Below, one piece after another: positions 4,911-12,566 of a DNA stretch of 14,206 nt (the stretch's first letter is position 1; each line of letters opens with the position of its first letter). The stretch is taken from positions 1 to 14,206 of the forward strand of contig JAEOSP010000056.1 in NCBI GenBank assembly GCA_016840305.1, in the 5' to 3' direction. The notes under the pieces were generated by a model. It was not told the DNA's origin and did no database searches. It was given only the letters and a program-made list of their open reading frames with translations. The stretch is from Candidatus Hodarchaeota archaeon (GTDB lineage: Archaea; Asgardarchaeota; Heimdallarchaeia; Hodarchaeales; Hodarchaeaceae). Position numbers and translations under genes: made by a program.

Positions 4911-7847
4911 ATGATAGAAATGTCTGATCCAAAATTCTTCTTAGGGCGTGTAAGTGAGGATGAAAGATTCGAATTACCGTCCACTACTTTTCTTACACAT
5001 GTTGCTGTCTTAGGAGCAAGCGGTAGCGGGAAAACTGTTATATGCAAATCAATTGTTGAAGAAGCTATAAGAGCTAATATCCCAGTAATAGCAGTTGATC
5101 CTAAAGGTGATATTGGTGCACTAGGTATTGGACTTGGAGATTTTTCAACAGAAGGTTTACTCATTCATGCAAAGGTTGAAGCTGAAGATCGAGGTGGGGG
5201 TGATCCTGAAGCAATTGCTGAAGATTGGGTTTCCCTTTATCAGGAAAAATTAGAAGAATCTTTCGGGGAAGAATATTTACAGGCAGAAGAAGACTATTCT
5301 AACAAAGTTGCGACTGTATTAATAACTCCCAAAAATGCATCAGGTGTACAGATTTCTCTAACACCTCATTTTGAAAAACCTAAAAATTATCAAAAAATGA
5401 TGGAAGAATCTCCAGATGCTGTATTGTCAGCACTGGATCTTAAGATACAACTTCTATTATCACGTATTGGAATTGGAACATCTTCCTCAACAGATAATCG
5501 AGTTATTTATTTGAATTCAATTATAAGACACATGTGGGAAAATGAGAGAAAAACTATCGTTGGATTGGAGGTATTGATTGATAAAATTCAAGACCCACCT
5601 TTTGAAAAGGTAGGCTCTTTAGTTGTTGATCAATTTATCTCTAATCCGAAACGTCAGGAATTAGCACGAAAAATTAATGCATTGATGGTAAGAGCAGTCC
5701 CAGGTGTAGAATTAGATTTTGATAAACTTGTTGGAATGGCAACAAAAGAGAAAAAAACACCCATAATTGTCTTTGATCTCCGAAAAATTACCGATAGTGA
5801 TGAAAAAAATACATTCGTTGCAGAAATACTTGGTGAAGTTCAACGATGGGTTTGGTCGAAAGGTGGAACGAGCCGTTTGCGAGCTATTATGTATTTTGAT
5901 GAATTATATGGCTTTATGCCTGCGGGGAGCCTCTCTCCTCCATCTAAACAGGCTTTATTAATACTTTTAAAACAAGCACGAGCAGCTGGTTTAGGGTGTG
6001 TATTGGCAACACAAAATCCTGGAGATTTAGACTATCGTGGACTTTCAAATATTGCTACATGGGTTCTTGGCCGTCTTGCTACAAATCAGGATATTGCGAA
6101 AGTTCAAGGTGCCTTAAAACCAGTATTTGAGGGTGGTGGAGGAACAGAAGAAGAATTTAGATCATTAATGAGTAAGATAAGAGCGTTAAAACCTGGTAAT
6201 TTCATAGCTTACAATCCTAACGTTGGAGTGAATGTTATAAAAACAAGGTGGCTTCTTAGTTTACATAAGGGACCTTTAACTGACTCTGAAATAGCAGCAC
6301 TTACTTTAAAACCTCCAAAACCAAAAAAAGCTGAAATTAAAAAAGAAACACCTGTTATCGAAGAGGTAGAAGAGGTTTTAAAACCAACCATATCATTTAA
6401 ATCAAAAAAACCTGCAATTGGAAAGATTACAGAGCGATTTTTATCTGCGAAAATTCAAACAGATAATAATGAGCATGCTAATGTAATATACAAACGTTTG
6501 AGTATCTTTGGAGATTCAGAGAAAGATGGATTTTCTTTGGAAATAGGGGCCAGTGAAGTACCAACAAAGTTTTATTCTCCACTGTATTTTACTAGAACTC
6601 AAATAAATATTAAGAGGGTCATAAAGGAAGGAGATATACAACTTCCAGTAGAAATAAAAGAGGAAATGTCACGTACGTTTGATTTAAGTAGAAAAATTGA
6701 CTGGAATTCTACGACTATTGAAGGAATTCATGCATCTTCTCTTCCTGCGGAAGATTTGGCTATTCAACCTATCGATGGTTATCAGTTTTTAGAATTTGAC
6801 AAGGATATAATAGCAAAACTGCCTGAAAACTTAATTTGGTTTTTTACACAAAATCCTTTTCCAGAATCAGAATCAATATATCAAGAACGGATACGTGATT
6901 TTGAGAGGAAGGAATTGTCAAAGCTAGCTGGGAAGAAGGTAGCTAAAGAATTAGATAAGCTGTCAAATCTAATCAGTAACACAGAAGAGAAATTACAAAC
7001 AGAAAATCAAAAGCTAGATGATACAATAACTCGCCTTGAAAAATTAGAGAGCGAACGCCGTGCTCGCGTTGCTGAAGGTAGATCAATCAAAGCAATTGAA
7101 AGATCAATGGATTCAACTTCCACAAAGCAAATGAGACATGAGGAAAAAGTGAAGGATTACCGTAAACAGATTAATATGGCTGAAAAAAAGAGACAAGAAT
7201 TGTTCAAGGAAAAAGAAGCGAATTACGAACAATTTCAGAAATCTATCAACTCTCTTAAATCCCGTGGTGTCCCACCTGATTTATATCGTCCTGGTAAGGC
7301 AGATATTTCTATCAGTGAAAAATCTGTTTATTGGATACCACGATTGATGGTCCCTCTTTCAATTAAGGACAGTAGTGGAAAAGAAGAGTCTTATTATCTA
7401 AATCTTAACCTCTACAATGGTAATGCTGATATTTTATGCGATGGCTGTGGTCCACAAATTAGTACAGAAAACTATTATCAGGCTTTATTAGCAGTGGAAA
7501 TTTCCCCACCAACTTTTGTTTGTTCCTCTTGTTTACAATTCTTCTGTAGTGAGCACATAACTTTTTGTCAGATTTGTGGTAAAACCGCTTGTCTTGATCA
7601 TGCTGATGAATGTTTTGTTTGCCAAAAGGGTATTTGTAAAAGCTGCAGTAAGCGAGATCCTATCACTAATGAAGTTTATTGCCAAGAACATATTCCGAAG
7701 CAGTGTGAAGGATGTCAAAAATCCTACCCACCAGAGGAATTATCCACTTGCAAAAAATGCGGCGCTGAGGTATGCGATGCGTGTGGACGTGTTAAGGTCA
7801 AAATTAAGAATGAAGAAGTAATTGCTAGATGCATTAATTGTTCATGA
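4911..7847 (+). CDS. HerA/DUF87-type ATPase fused to a coiled coil and tandem zinc cluster
   Basis: 978 residues from the ATG at 4911; a TTG at 4908 or an ATG at 4920 are possible alternatives. The N-terminal ~455 residues form a HerA/VirD4-superfamily ATPase: Walker A GASGSGKT (35-42), DPKGD (63-67, typical of HerA-like pumps), Walker B MYFDEL (D330, E331) and sensor-like ATQN (366-369). A charged linker rich in P, K and E follows (468-500), then a mixed domain, a long coiled coil (about 660-785) and a C-terminal Cys/His region (843-977). That region holds four C-x2-C-x4-C-x2-[CH] units starting at C871, C886, C901 and C947, with extra CxxC/CxxH pairs between and around them. HerA-class proteins are hexameric DNA pumps, usually paired with NurA in end resection; no nurA is in the window. 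The zinc region resembles RING/B-box/treble-clef clusters, so a role in binding or modifying proteins is possible. The ATPase is secure; the overall role is unknown. Confidence 0.88.
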   Translation: MIEMSDPKFFLGRVSEDERFELPSTTFLTHVAVLGASGSGKTVICKSIVEEAIRANIPVIAVDPKGDIGALGIGLGDFSTEGLLIHAKVEAEDRGGGDPEAIAEDWVSLYQEKLEESFGEEYLQAEEDYSNKVATVLITPKNASGVQISLTPHFEKPKNYQKMMEESPDAVLSALDLKIQLLLSRIGIGTSSSTDNRVIYLNSIIRHMWENERKTIVGLEVLIDKIQDPPFEKVGSLVVDQFISNPKRQELARKINALMVRAVPGVELDFDKLVGMATKEKKTPIIVFDLRKITDSDEKNTFVAEILGEVQRWVWSKGGTSRLRAIMYFDELYGFMPAGSLSPPSKQALLILLKQARAAGLGCVLATQNPGDLDYRGLSNIATWVLGRLATNQDIAKVQGALKPVFEGGGGTEEEFRSLMSKIRALKPGNFIAYNPNVGVNVIKTRWLLSLHKGPLTDSEIAALTLKPPKPKKAEIKKETPVIEEVEEVLKPTISFKSKKPAIGKITERFLSAKIQTDNNEHANVIYKRLSIFGDSEKDGFSLEIGASEVPTKFYSPLYFTRTQINIKRVIKEGDIQLPVEIKEEMSRTFDLSRKIDWNSTTIEGIHASSLPAEDLAIQPIDGYQFLEFDKDIIAKLPENLIWFFTQNPFPESESIYQERIRDFERKELSKLAGKKVAKELDKLSNLISNTEEKLQTENQKLDDTITRLEKLESERRARVAEGRSIKAIERSMDSTSTKQMRHEEKVKDYRKQINMAEKKRQELFKEKEANYEQFQKSINSLKSRGVPPDLYRPGKADISISEKSVYWIPRLMVPLSIKDSSGKEESYYLNLNLYNGNADILCDGCGPQISTENYYQALLAVEISPPTFVCSSCLQFFCSEHITFCQICGKTACLDHADECFVCQKGICKSCSKRDPITNEVYCQEHIPKQCEGCQKSYPPEELSTCKKCGAEVCDACGRVKVKIKNEEVIARCINCS

Positions 7848-7864
7848 CCACTTATTCTTTTGAA

Positions 7865-7872
7865 CATATAAG
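7865..7872 (+). promoter_or_regulatory. TATA-like box upstream of the Moco protein gene
   Basis: CATATAAG lies 18 nt after the preceding stop and about 60 nt before the ATG at 7933, implying a leader of roughly 35 nt. GGGG at 7914-7917 is too far from the ATG to be a normal ribosome binding site. Confidence 0.3.
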
Positions 7873-7932
7873 AATTTGAATTCAGAAGTAAGCATTACCT
7901 TTATTATTACATAGGGGATCAGTAATATAGTT

Positions 7933-8745
7933 ATGTTACAATATTGGTTCAGAAAAAGCATTCAGGTATTTATTTTCTCATTAATTATTGGTATAGTTCT
8001 CAATTATCAGTTGATTACAGTAAAACCTGAAGATGAGATTCCAATCACATCAAATGAAGATTTTTTTACCGTTGCTATTGACCATTTTGATATAGACCCT
8101 GAAGCTTACAGATTAACGGTGAGTGGAGAAGTTTATAATCCATTAAACTTATCTCTTGAAGATATTAAGACTGAGTTCACTCCAACATCAGAAATTGTAC
8201 GTTTAACCTGTGTTGATTATCAATACGGACGAACTTCGTTTACAGGGGTTGCTAATTGGACAGGAGTGAAGATATCGGACATTTTGGATTATGCTCAAAT
8301 CAACCTTGATAATGCCATGGATGTCATCTTTCGTACTCCTGATCTTTCTTCTTATGGTTATACGTCAAGTCTCACTATTAATGAATCCTATTGGGATGAT
8401 GTAATCTTAGCATATGAAATGAATGGTGTTCAACTTCCTAAAATACATGGATTTCCACTAAGACTTGTTTGTCCACGATTTTATGGCTATAAATGGATAA
8501 AATGGGTTGCATCAATAGATGTGGTAGCAGAGGATTATAAGGGATATTGGGAGAAGGGTGGATTCTACGAAGATTCTCCTTATGTGGATGTCCCCTTACC
8601 AATTTATTATCCTCTAACAGGACCAATAGGAACAACAGAAATCAAAGGAAAACCTTTGTTCGGAATAGAGATATATCTTGAAGTGATTTTCTTTGGAGCT
8701 GTTGGATTCTGGATGATTCGTCGCCTATTATCGAGAGAAAAGTAA
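7933..8745 (+). CDS. Sulfite oxidase/YedY-like molybdopterin protein with two membrane anchors
   Basis: This 270-residue protein has the sulfite-oxidase-type molybdopterin-binding fold. DFFTVAIDHFDIDPEAYRLTVSGEV (43-67) is the typical entry. LTCVDY (C93) carries the expected molybdenum-ligand cysteine. WTGVKISDIL (109-118) and HGFPLRLVCPRFYGYKWIKW (172-191) are the conserved cofactor-binding stretches. Family members are Moco oxidoreductases, such as sulfite oxidase or the methionine-sulfoxide reductase MsrP. A hydrophobic helix lies at each end (about 8-27 and 243-264), and both outer ends are basic (FRK; RRLLSREK). By the positive-inside rule the termini are cytoplasmic and the catalytic domain external. 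There is no haem domain and no twin-arginine signal. The gene stands alone between its own promoter and a T-rich terminator. The fold is sure; the substrate is unknown. Confidence 0.82.
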   Translation: MLQYWFRKSIQVFIFSLIIGIVLNYQLITVKPEDEIPITSNEDFFTVAIDHFDIDPEAYRLTVSGEVYNPLNLSLEDIKTEFTPTSEIVRLTCVDYQYGRTSFTGVANWTGVKISDILDYAQINLDNAMDVIFRTPDLSSYGYTSSLTINESYWDDVILAYEMNGVQLPKIHGFPLRLVCPRFYGYKWIKWVASIDVVAEDYKGYWEKGGFYEDSPYVDVPLPIYYPLTGPIGTTEIKGKPLFGIEIYLEVIFFGAVGFWMIRRLLSREK

Positions 8746-8760
8746 TCTTTTTTTATTTTC
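8746..8760 (+). terminator. Poly-T transcription terminator
   Basis: Immediately after the stop codon the coding strand has a run of seven T (8748-8754), then A and TTTT. This is the usual archaeal intrinsic terminator form, with no hairpin needed. Confidence 0.55.
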
Positions 8761-8810
8761 TATCTATAAATCCAAGTAGATCAGGTAAATTAATGGGAGG
8801 AAAAAAATAC

Positions 8811-8825
8811 ACGATAAATAATCGT
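8811..8825 (+). promoter_or_regulatory. Dyad over the probable threonine synthase TATA box
   Basis: ACGAT (8811-8815) and ATCGT (8821-8825) are inverted copies around AAATA. The whole reads as ATAAATAAT in the middle, a TATA-like box about 40 nt before the ATG at 8860. Outer AAT/ATT pairing extends it with a 2-nt bulge. A repressor operator overlapping the promoter is possible; in AT-rich DNA such a dyad can also occur by chance. Confidence 0.3.
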
Positions 8826-8859
8826 ATTCACCCCTTTGGATATTAAATACGTGAGTATT

Positions 8860-10047
8860 ATGAAAAAAAGTGAAGGTCAGAGCTGTATTGAAGATTTACG
8901 ATGCACTGCTTGTAATAGGAAGTATTCTTCTGAAGAAATTCATACTATATGTCCAAATTGTGGAGGAGTACTCTTCGTTGAGTATGATCTTGAAAAAGCA
9001 AAAATGTTTATTGAACCAAAAGGAAATTTAAATCGTTCTTTTAATATTTGGAGATTTTTTGAGATAATGCCAGTAGAAGAAGAACGATTCCGCTATACTT
9101 TAGGTGAAGGATGGACTCCTCTACTTCAATTGGGGAAATCAGTTCATGATTTAAAATTAGAAAATGTTATCCTGAAGGATGAGGGCCAAAATCCCACTGG
9201 TACCTTCAAAAGTCGTGGATTATGTGCTGCAGTATCGAAAGGAGTTGAATTGGGAATTGAGAGGTTCGTCATTCCTACTGCAGGCAATGCTGGTGCTGCC
9301 CTAGCCGCGTATTCAGCTAGAGCAGGAGCAACATCATATGCCTATATGCCTCAAGACACTCCAGAATACCTCAAAGATGAAGTAAAGGTTTTTGGAGGAA
9401 ATTTATATTTAGTAGATGGATTAATAACTGATGCAGCTAGCCAAGCTCGAACTAAAAGTGAAATTAATAATTGGTTCGATGTTTCAACAATGAAAGAACC
9501 TTATCGTGTGGAGGGAAAAAAAACAATGGGAATAGAAGTTCTAGACCAACTGAATTGGAAGGTTCCTGATGTTATTGTCTATCCTACAGGAGGAGGAACT
9601 GGTATTGTGGGAATGTGGAAATCTTTTGACGAACTTGAAATTTTGGGGATGATAGGTACGGAACGGCCTAGAATGGTTGCTGTTCAAACTGAAGGATGTG
9701 CTCCAATTTACAAAGCTTTTACAGAAAAAAAGAAAAAGGCGGAATTTTGGAAAAATGCAACAACTATAGCTCCTGGATTACGAGTTCCTTCAGCAATCGG
9801 AGATTATTTGATATTAGAAGCAATCTATGAATCTAATGGATGTGCGGTGGTGGTAAGTGATGAAGAAATTAGAAAAGCTTCTGATTATTTAGCGAAGACT
9901 GAAGGAATATTGCTTGCACCAGAAGCTGCTGCGACATTCGCATCATTGAAACGTCTGCTAGAAATCAATTTTATAGAAAAAAATGAACTTACAGTAATTT
10001 TTGGAACAGGTACAGGCTTAATTTACCCTGATTTATGGGAAACGTAA
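8860..10047 (+). CDS. thrC: Threonine synthase (archaeal, zinc-ribbon type)
   Basis: Threonine synthase converts O-phosphohomoserine to threonine and phosphate with pyridoxal phosphate, the last step of threonine synthesis. The 395-residue protein starts with a zinc ribbon (C15-x2-C18, C31-x2-C34), common in archaeal enzymes. The fold-type II PLP domain follows: KDEGQNPTGTFKSRG (106-120) with Schiff-base lysine K117, the substrate/phosphate loop TAGNAGAALAAY (140-151), WFDVSTMKEPYRVEGKKTMG (205-224) and the PLP-phosphate loop YPTGGGTGIVGMW (241-253). Length and motifs match intact family members. I chose the ATG at 8860; a GTG at 8851 or a TTG at 8836 in frame would add 3 or 8 residues before the ribbon but have no better ribosome site. 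It is flanked by unrelated genes and seems to have its own promoter. No hom or thrB is in the window. Confidence 0.93.
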   Translation: MKKSEGQSCIEDLRCTACNRKYSSEEIHTICPNCGGVLFVEYDLEKAKMFIEPKGNLNRSFNIWRFFEIMPVEEERFRYTLGEGWTPLLQLGKSVHDLKLENVILKDEGQNPTGTFKSRGLCAAVSKGVELGIERFVIPTAGNAGAALAAYSARAGATSYAYMPQDTPEYLKDEVKVFGGNLYLVDGLITDAASQARTKSEINNWFDVSTMKEPYRVEGKKTMGIEVLDQLNWKVPDVIVYPTGGGTGIVGMWKSFDELEILGMIGTERPRMVAVQTEGCAPIYKAFTEKKKKAEFWKNATTIAPGLRVPSAIGDYLILEAIYESNGCAVVVSDEEIRKASDYLAKTEGILLAPEAAATFASLKRLLEINFIEKNELTVIFGTGTGLIYPDLWET

Positions 10048-10112
10048 GTTAAGTGATTTGAGTATTCGCTAAATGAGTAAAAGAGTAAGAATTGAATAAA
10101 AGGGTATTATTT

Positions 10113-10136
10113 TGTACCAACCAAGTCTTAGGTACA
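10113..10136. terminator. Possible hairpin between convergent genes
   Basis: TGTACC (10113-10118) and GGTACA (10131-10136) pair perfectly around a 12-nt loop, in the 144-nt gap between thrC (plus) and the second MscS gene (minus). T-rich sequence (TATTATTTTG) precedes it on the plus strand. It could mark the end of either transcript. The rest of the gap shows nothing else. Confidence 0.3.
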
Positions 10137-10191
10137 CGCTCTCTTCATGATTCAAAAATTCTATCAAATCTCTATTTTTGATATAAGTATA

Positions 10192-11034
10192 CTAATGGAA
10201 TTGGGCTACGATATCATTCCGAAAATCTCTGATGTTTTGTATCAGAATCTCAGAATTATGAGATATCACCACAATTTTAAATTGCATTCTATAACCCATG
10301 GTGTAAAGGAAGAATTCGGGGGTAAAACCAAAAACTCCAGCATAGATTTCACATACTTCCTGTAGTTTTCGCTTTGTTTGATATAAATCCCCTAAAGGAG
10401 CTCCCCAGATGAACGTGTACCAAACAACATCTTCTTCTATGAAGCTTAAAGCATAATCCCTCAATGAACGGAAACGTGATTTTTTTAGAGAAGATTTTGC
10501 CTCTGTAGTGCCAATATTTCTTTTAATTTTCTGTTTGAAAAGAATGATGTTAGCCTTTAGGAAATTCTCATTTGGAATCAGATGAAATATGTTATTTACT
10601 GTTCTAATCTTCGTATAATTAAGTGAAATCTCAATAACCTGTCCTCTTATTTCATCCTCCAGTTCAATAATATCATCAACCCTGAAAGGCCGAATTAACA
10701 TTATATAAAGGCCAGCTATAAAATTACTAATTGATTTGGTTGATCCAAATGAAATTATTGCTCCTAAGAATGCTGATAACCCGAAAATTTGCTCCATAGG
10801 TAGATCGAAAATATAGATGATTAGAAAAAGTTCAGCGATTATTCCCATTATCCTAATTAATATCCTAATGAAATTTACGGCATCTAGGGAGACTTTCTTC
10901 CTCTTTTTGGTTACAATTGTGATAAATAGTTGAACTAACCAGTGTAAACAAAATATTACTATTGAAGAAACAACAAATATGATGATTTTGACTTCTGTAG
11001 TCAACAGAAAGTCTCCAAATTGATCCAAGGTCAT
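10192..11034 (-). CDS. MscS-family mechanosensitive channel, copy B
   Basis: This 280-residue membrane protein carries the MscS core. Hydrophobic helices lie at about 15-41 and 55-77. The pore helix region FGLSAFLGAIISFGSTKSISNFIAG (84-108) leads into LIRPFRVDDIIEL (113-125) and the β-domain with LIPNENFL (152-159), the equivalent of the family's 'IPN' loop. MscS channels open under membrane tension and release solutes in hypo-osmotic shock, usually as heptamers. Its ATG overlaps the stop of copy A by 4 nt (ATGA), and GGAGG (complement of 11042-11046) lies 7 nt upstream, so the two are translationally coupled. Its C-terminal segment (about 233-276) aligns with that of copy A (FGFTPEFFL against FGYKPEYYL), so they are paralogs. 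The middle of the protein carries a basic insertion (168-192) not obvious in copy A. Confidence 0.88.
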   Translation of the reverse strand: MTLDQFGDFLLTTEVKIIIFVVSSIVIFCLHWLVQLFITIVTKKRKKVSLDAVNFIRILIRIMGIIAELFLIIYIFDLPMEQIFGLSAFLGAIISFGSTKSISNFIAGLYIMLIRPFRVDDIIELEDEIRGQVIEISLNYTKIRTVNNIFHLIPNENFLKANIILFKQKIKRNIGTTEAKSSLKKSRFRSLRDYALSFIEEDVVWYTFIWGAPLGDLYQTKRKLQEVCEIYAGVFGFTPEFFLYTMGYRMQFKIVVISHNSEILIQNIRDFRNDIVAQFH

Positions 11035-11921
11035 TTTGAATCCTCCACTTGTAATTCAGAGTAAACGGTTCTAACAATCGATTCCATAAGAAATTTCCAA
11101 GAATTGAAAATTACATAAGGATCAGACGCTGTAACAACTATAAACACGTTTTGACGAAATTCATGCTTACCAAGATAATATTCGGGTTTATAACCGAAAA
11201 TTGGAGTGTATTTTTCACAAATTTTGTCTAACCGTTCTCTAAGAGTCCGAATCGTAAGAGGCGGATTAATTGCATTGAAAGTAAAAGGAATCATCCACCG
11301 AAATCTAACGCAAGGTGGTTCTGTATAATAATCTGGTGACAAAATATCAAAACTTATCTTCTTATCCAAAATTTCAATAGGTTGTAACCAGATGTCCTGA
11401 CCTGGAATGTTATAATTTAATAAGGCAGCAGATAACAGATTACTGTTTGGTATGGTGACGATTGTTCTATCTAACTGGACTAGTCGAGTGAAATGAAGGC
11501 CTATCTCATCAACAATACCAAACGAATCTTGCACTCTAATCATATCTCCTACCTTGAACGGTTTAGTTACTAGAAGATATATTCCACCAAATATATTTGA
11601 TGCTACTGAGATTGAAGCAAGTCCGATAATTGTGGCTGATACTGTAGATATGGCAACAAGGGCTTCTTGATGCTGTCCAAGAAAGATAAATGTACCAATT
11701 GTAACTATGCTCAACTGTATAATACTGGTTGCGAGAACAATGCCATTTTTCAAATCAGGTGAGATTCTAGGGAATCTTCTAACAAAAACCTTGACTATTT
11801 TCCCAATAAACCAGGTTAGAATTGTTAGTAAGAATATTAAGAGTAATGATTGGAGTAAAGATGCATGAAGCAGAAAAGTAAATAGTTGGTCAAAGTCAAA
11901 TTGGTTTACTTGAGAAATCAT
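11031..11921 (-). CDS. MscS-family mechanosensitive channel, copy A
   Basis: 296 residues from the ATG at 11921. I prefer this start to the ATG five codons upstream (11936) because it forms an ATGA overlap with the acetyltransferase stop and is preceded by GAGAGG about 7 nt away. Hydrophobic helices lie at about 22-42 and 60-82. The MscS pore helix region runs VSATIIGLASISVASNIFGG (94-113), then LVTKPFKVGDMI (117-128), the β-domain and TIPNSNLL (156-163). It should form a tension-gated channel for osmotic release. Its sequence differs strongly from copy B in the pore helix but keeps the same C-terminal layout (FGYKPEYYL, 242-250), so an old duplication is likely. Co-translation with copy B allows mixed channels, which is inference. 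Confidence 0.88.
   Translation of the reverse strand: MISQVNQFDFDQLFTFLLHASLLQSLLLIFLLTILTWFIGKIVKVFVRRFPRISPDLKNGIVLATSIIQLSIVTIGTFIFLGQHQEALVAISTVSATIIGLASISVASNIFGGIYLLVTKPFKVGDMIRVQDSFGIVDEIGLHFTRLVQLDRTIVTIPNSNLLSAALLNYNIPGQDIWLQPIEILDKKISFDILSPDYYTEPPCVRFRWMIPFTFNAINPPLTIRTLRERLDKICEKYTPIFGYKPEYYLGKHEFRQNVFIVVTASDPYVIFNSWKFLMESIVRTVYSELQVEDSK
11042..11046 (-). promoter_or_regulatory. Strong Shine-Dalgarno site for MscS copy B
   Basis: GGAGG on the minus strand, inside the 3' end of copy A, is 7 nt from the ATG at 11034. Together with the ATGA overlap it shows coupled re-initiation. Confidence 0.6.
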
Positions 11922-12457
11922 TTCATACCTCTCCACTCTTCTAAAAGTAAATCCATAACGAGATCATCCAAAAACTCCCCATTAACAAAATCTGCCTTTC
12001 TCCGATAACCCACCTTCTTGAAACCTATTTTTGAATAACTAGCAATAGCTCTCGGATTATTTTTGAACACATTTAATTCTAAGCTTAGTAAATTGAGAGT
12101 TGAGAACGCAAAATTTACTATTAGGGTAAGTGCTTCTGTGCCTAGACCCTTATCTCTATAAGATGGGTTAAAAATACCAATACTGAGTTTACCTCTCCTA
12201 CTAATACGATTAATAACGCTTATTTTGATATATCCTATTAATAATGATTTCTCATTAAATACAATACCAAAAGTGTAAGAATTTTCCTCCTTTCTCTCTT
12301 TCCATGTTCCTTGGATCCATGCCACTAATTCTTCTCTTGTTAATGGACTGGTACGCCCGCTATAAGCTAAAAATTCTGCTTTATTCCAATAAGGTAGCAT
12401 TTCGGCGGAATCGCTTTCTTCCAGACCTCTGAGAGTTACTCGTTTCCCTTCTATCAT
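11918..12457 (-). CDS. GNAT-family N-acetyltransferase (RimJ/RimL-like)
   Basis: This 179-residue protein has the RimJ/RimL-like GNAT layout. An N-terminal GKRVTLRGLEESD (4-16) is followed by a central β-sheet and the acetyl-CoA pyrophosphate loop YRDKGLGTEAL (100-110, with the R-x2-G-x-G motif at 101-106). The C-terminal NNPRAIASYSKIGFKKVGYRR (133-153) is typical of RimL-like members. These enzymes move an acetyl group from acetyl-CoA to a protein N-terminus or to a small amine; the acceptor here is unknown. It is the first gene of a three-gene minus-strand operon with two MscS channels, to which it is coupled by ATGA. The start region is duplicated 27 bases upstream, so a second ATG exists there but would give only five codons. 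Confidence 0.85.
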   Translation of the reverse strand: MIEGKRVTLRGLEESDSAEMLPYWNKAEFLAYSGRTSPLTREELVAWIQGTWKERKEENSYTFGIVFNEKSLLIGYIKISVINRISRRGKLSIGIFNPSYRDKGLGTEALTLIVNFAFSTLNLLSLELNVFKNNPRAIASYSKIGFKKVGYRRKADFVNGEFLDDLVMDLLLEEWRGMK

Positions 12458-12485
12458 AGATGAATCTCATTTCCCTTCTATCATA
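12443..12485 (-). repeat. 27-base-period duplication of the acetyltransferase start
   Basis: TTTCCCTTCTATCATA occurs at 12443-12458 and again at 12470-12485. On the coding (minus) strand each copy gives ATG ATA GAA GGG AAA. The downstream copy continues as the acetyltransferase; the upstream copy hits TGA at once (MIEGK, stop). Confidence 0.8.
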
Positions 12486-12486
12486 A

Positions 12487-12494
12487 ATAATATA
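12487..12494 (-). promoter_or_regulatory. TATA-like box for the acetyltransferase/MscS operon
   Basis: The minus strand reads TATATTAT here, 29-36 nt before the true ATG at 12457. The transcript would start close to that ATG, downstream of the duplicated upstream ATG. Confidence 0.4.
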
Positions 12495-12519
12495 TTCCTC
12501 AAAAAACTAGTTGAAACAC

Positions 12520-12533
12520 CTTGATGTATCAAG
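12520..12533. promoter_or_regulatory. Perfect palindrome in a divergent promoter region
   Basis: CTTGAT (12520-12525) and ATCAAG (12528-12533) are perfect inverted arms around GT. It lies between divergent transcripts, next to a possible plus-strand TATA (GATATTTC, 12532-12539) about 30 nt before the membrane-protein ATG. It is a candidate binding site for a dimeric regulator. Confidence 0.4.
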
Positions 12534-12566
12534 ATATTTCTCTCATCATTGAAAGAAGTTGTATTT

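Noticed and set aside
4898..5164. Minus-strand frame overlapping the HerA-like start
   Set aside because: It is antisense to the Walker A region; low-complexity Ser/Pro translation is typical of a shadow frame.
7576..7821. Open frame of 81 codons inside the zinc-cluster region
   Set aside because: It is another reading frame of the HerA-like gene, whose Cys/His periodicity shows which frame is real.
10147..10365. Plus-strand open frame of 72 codons after threonine synthase
   Set aside because: Most of it is antisense to the conserved C-terminal region of MscS copy B; no ribosome site or family pattern.
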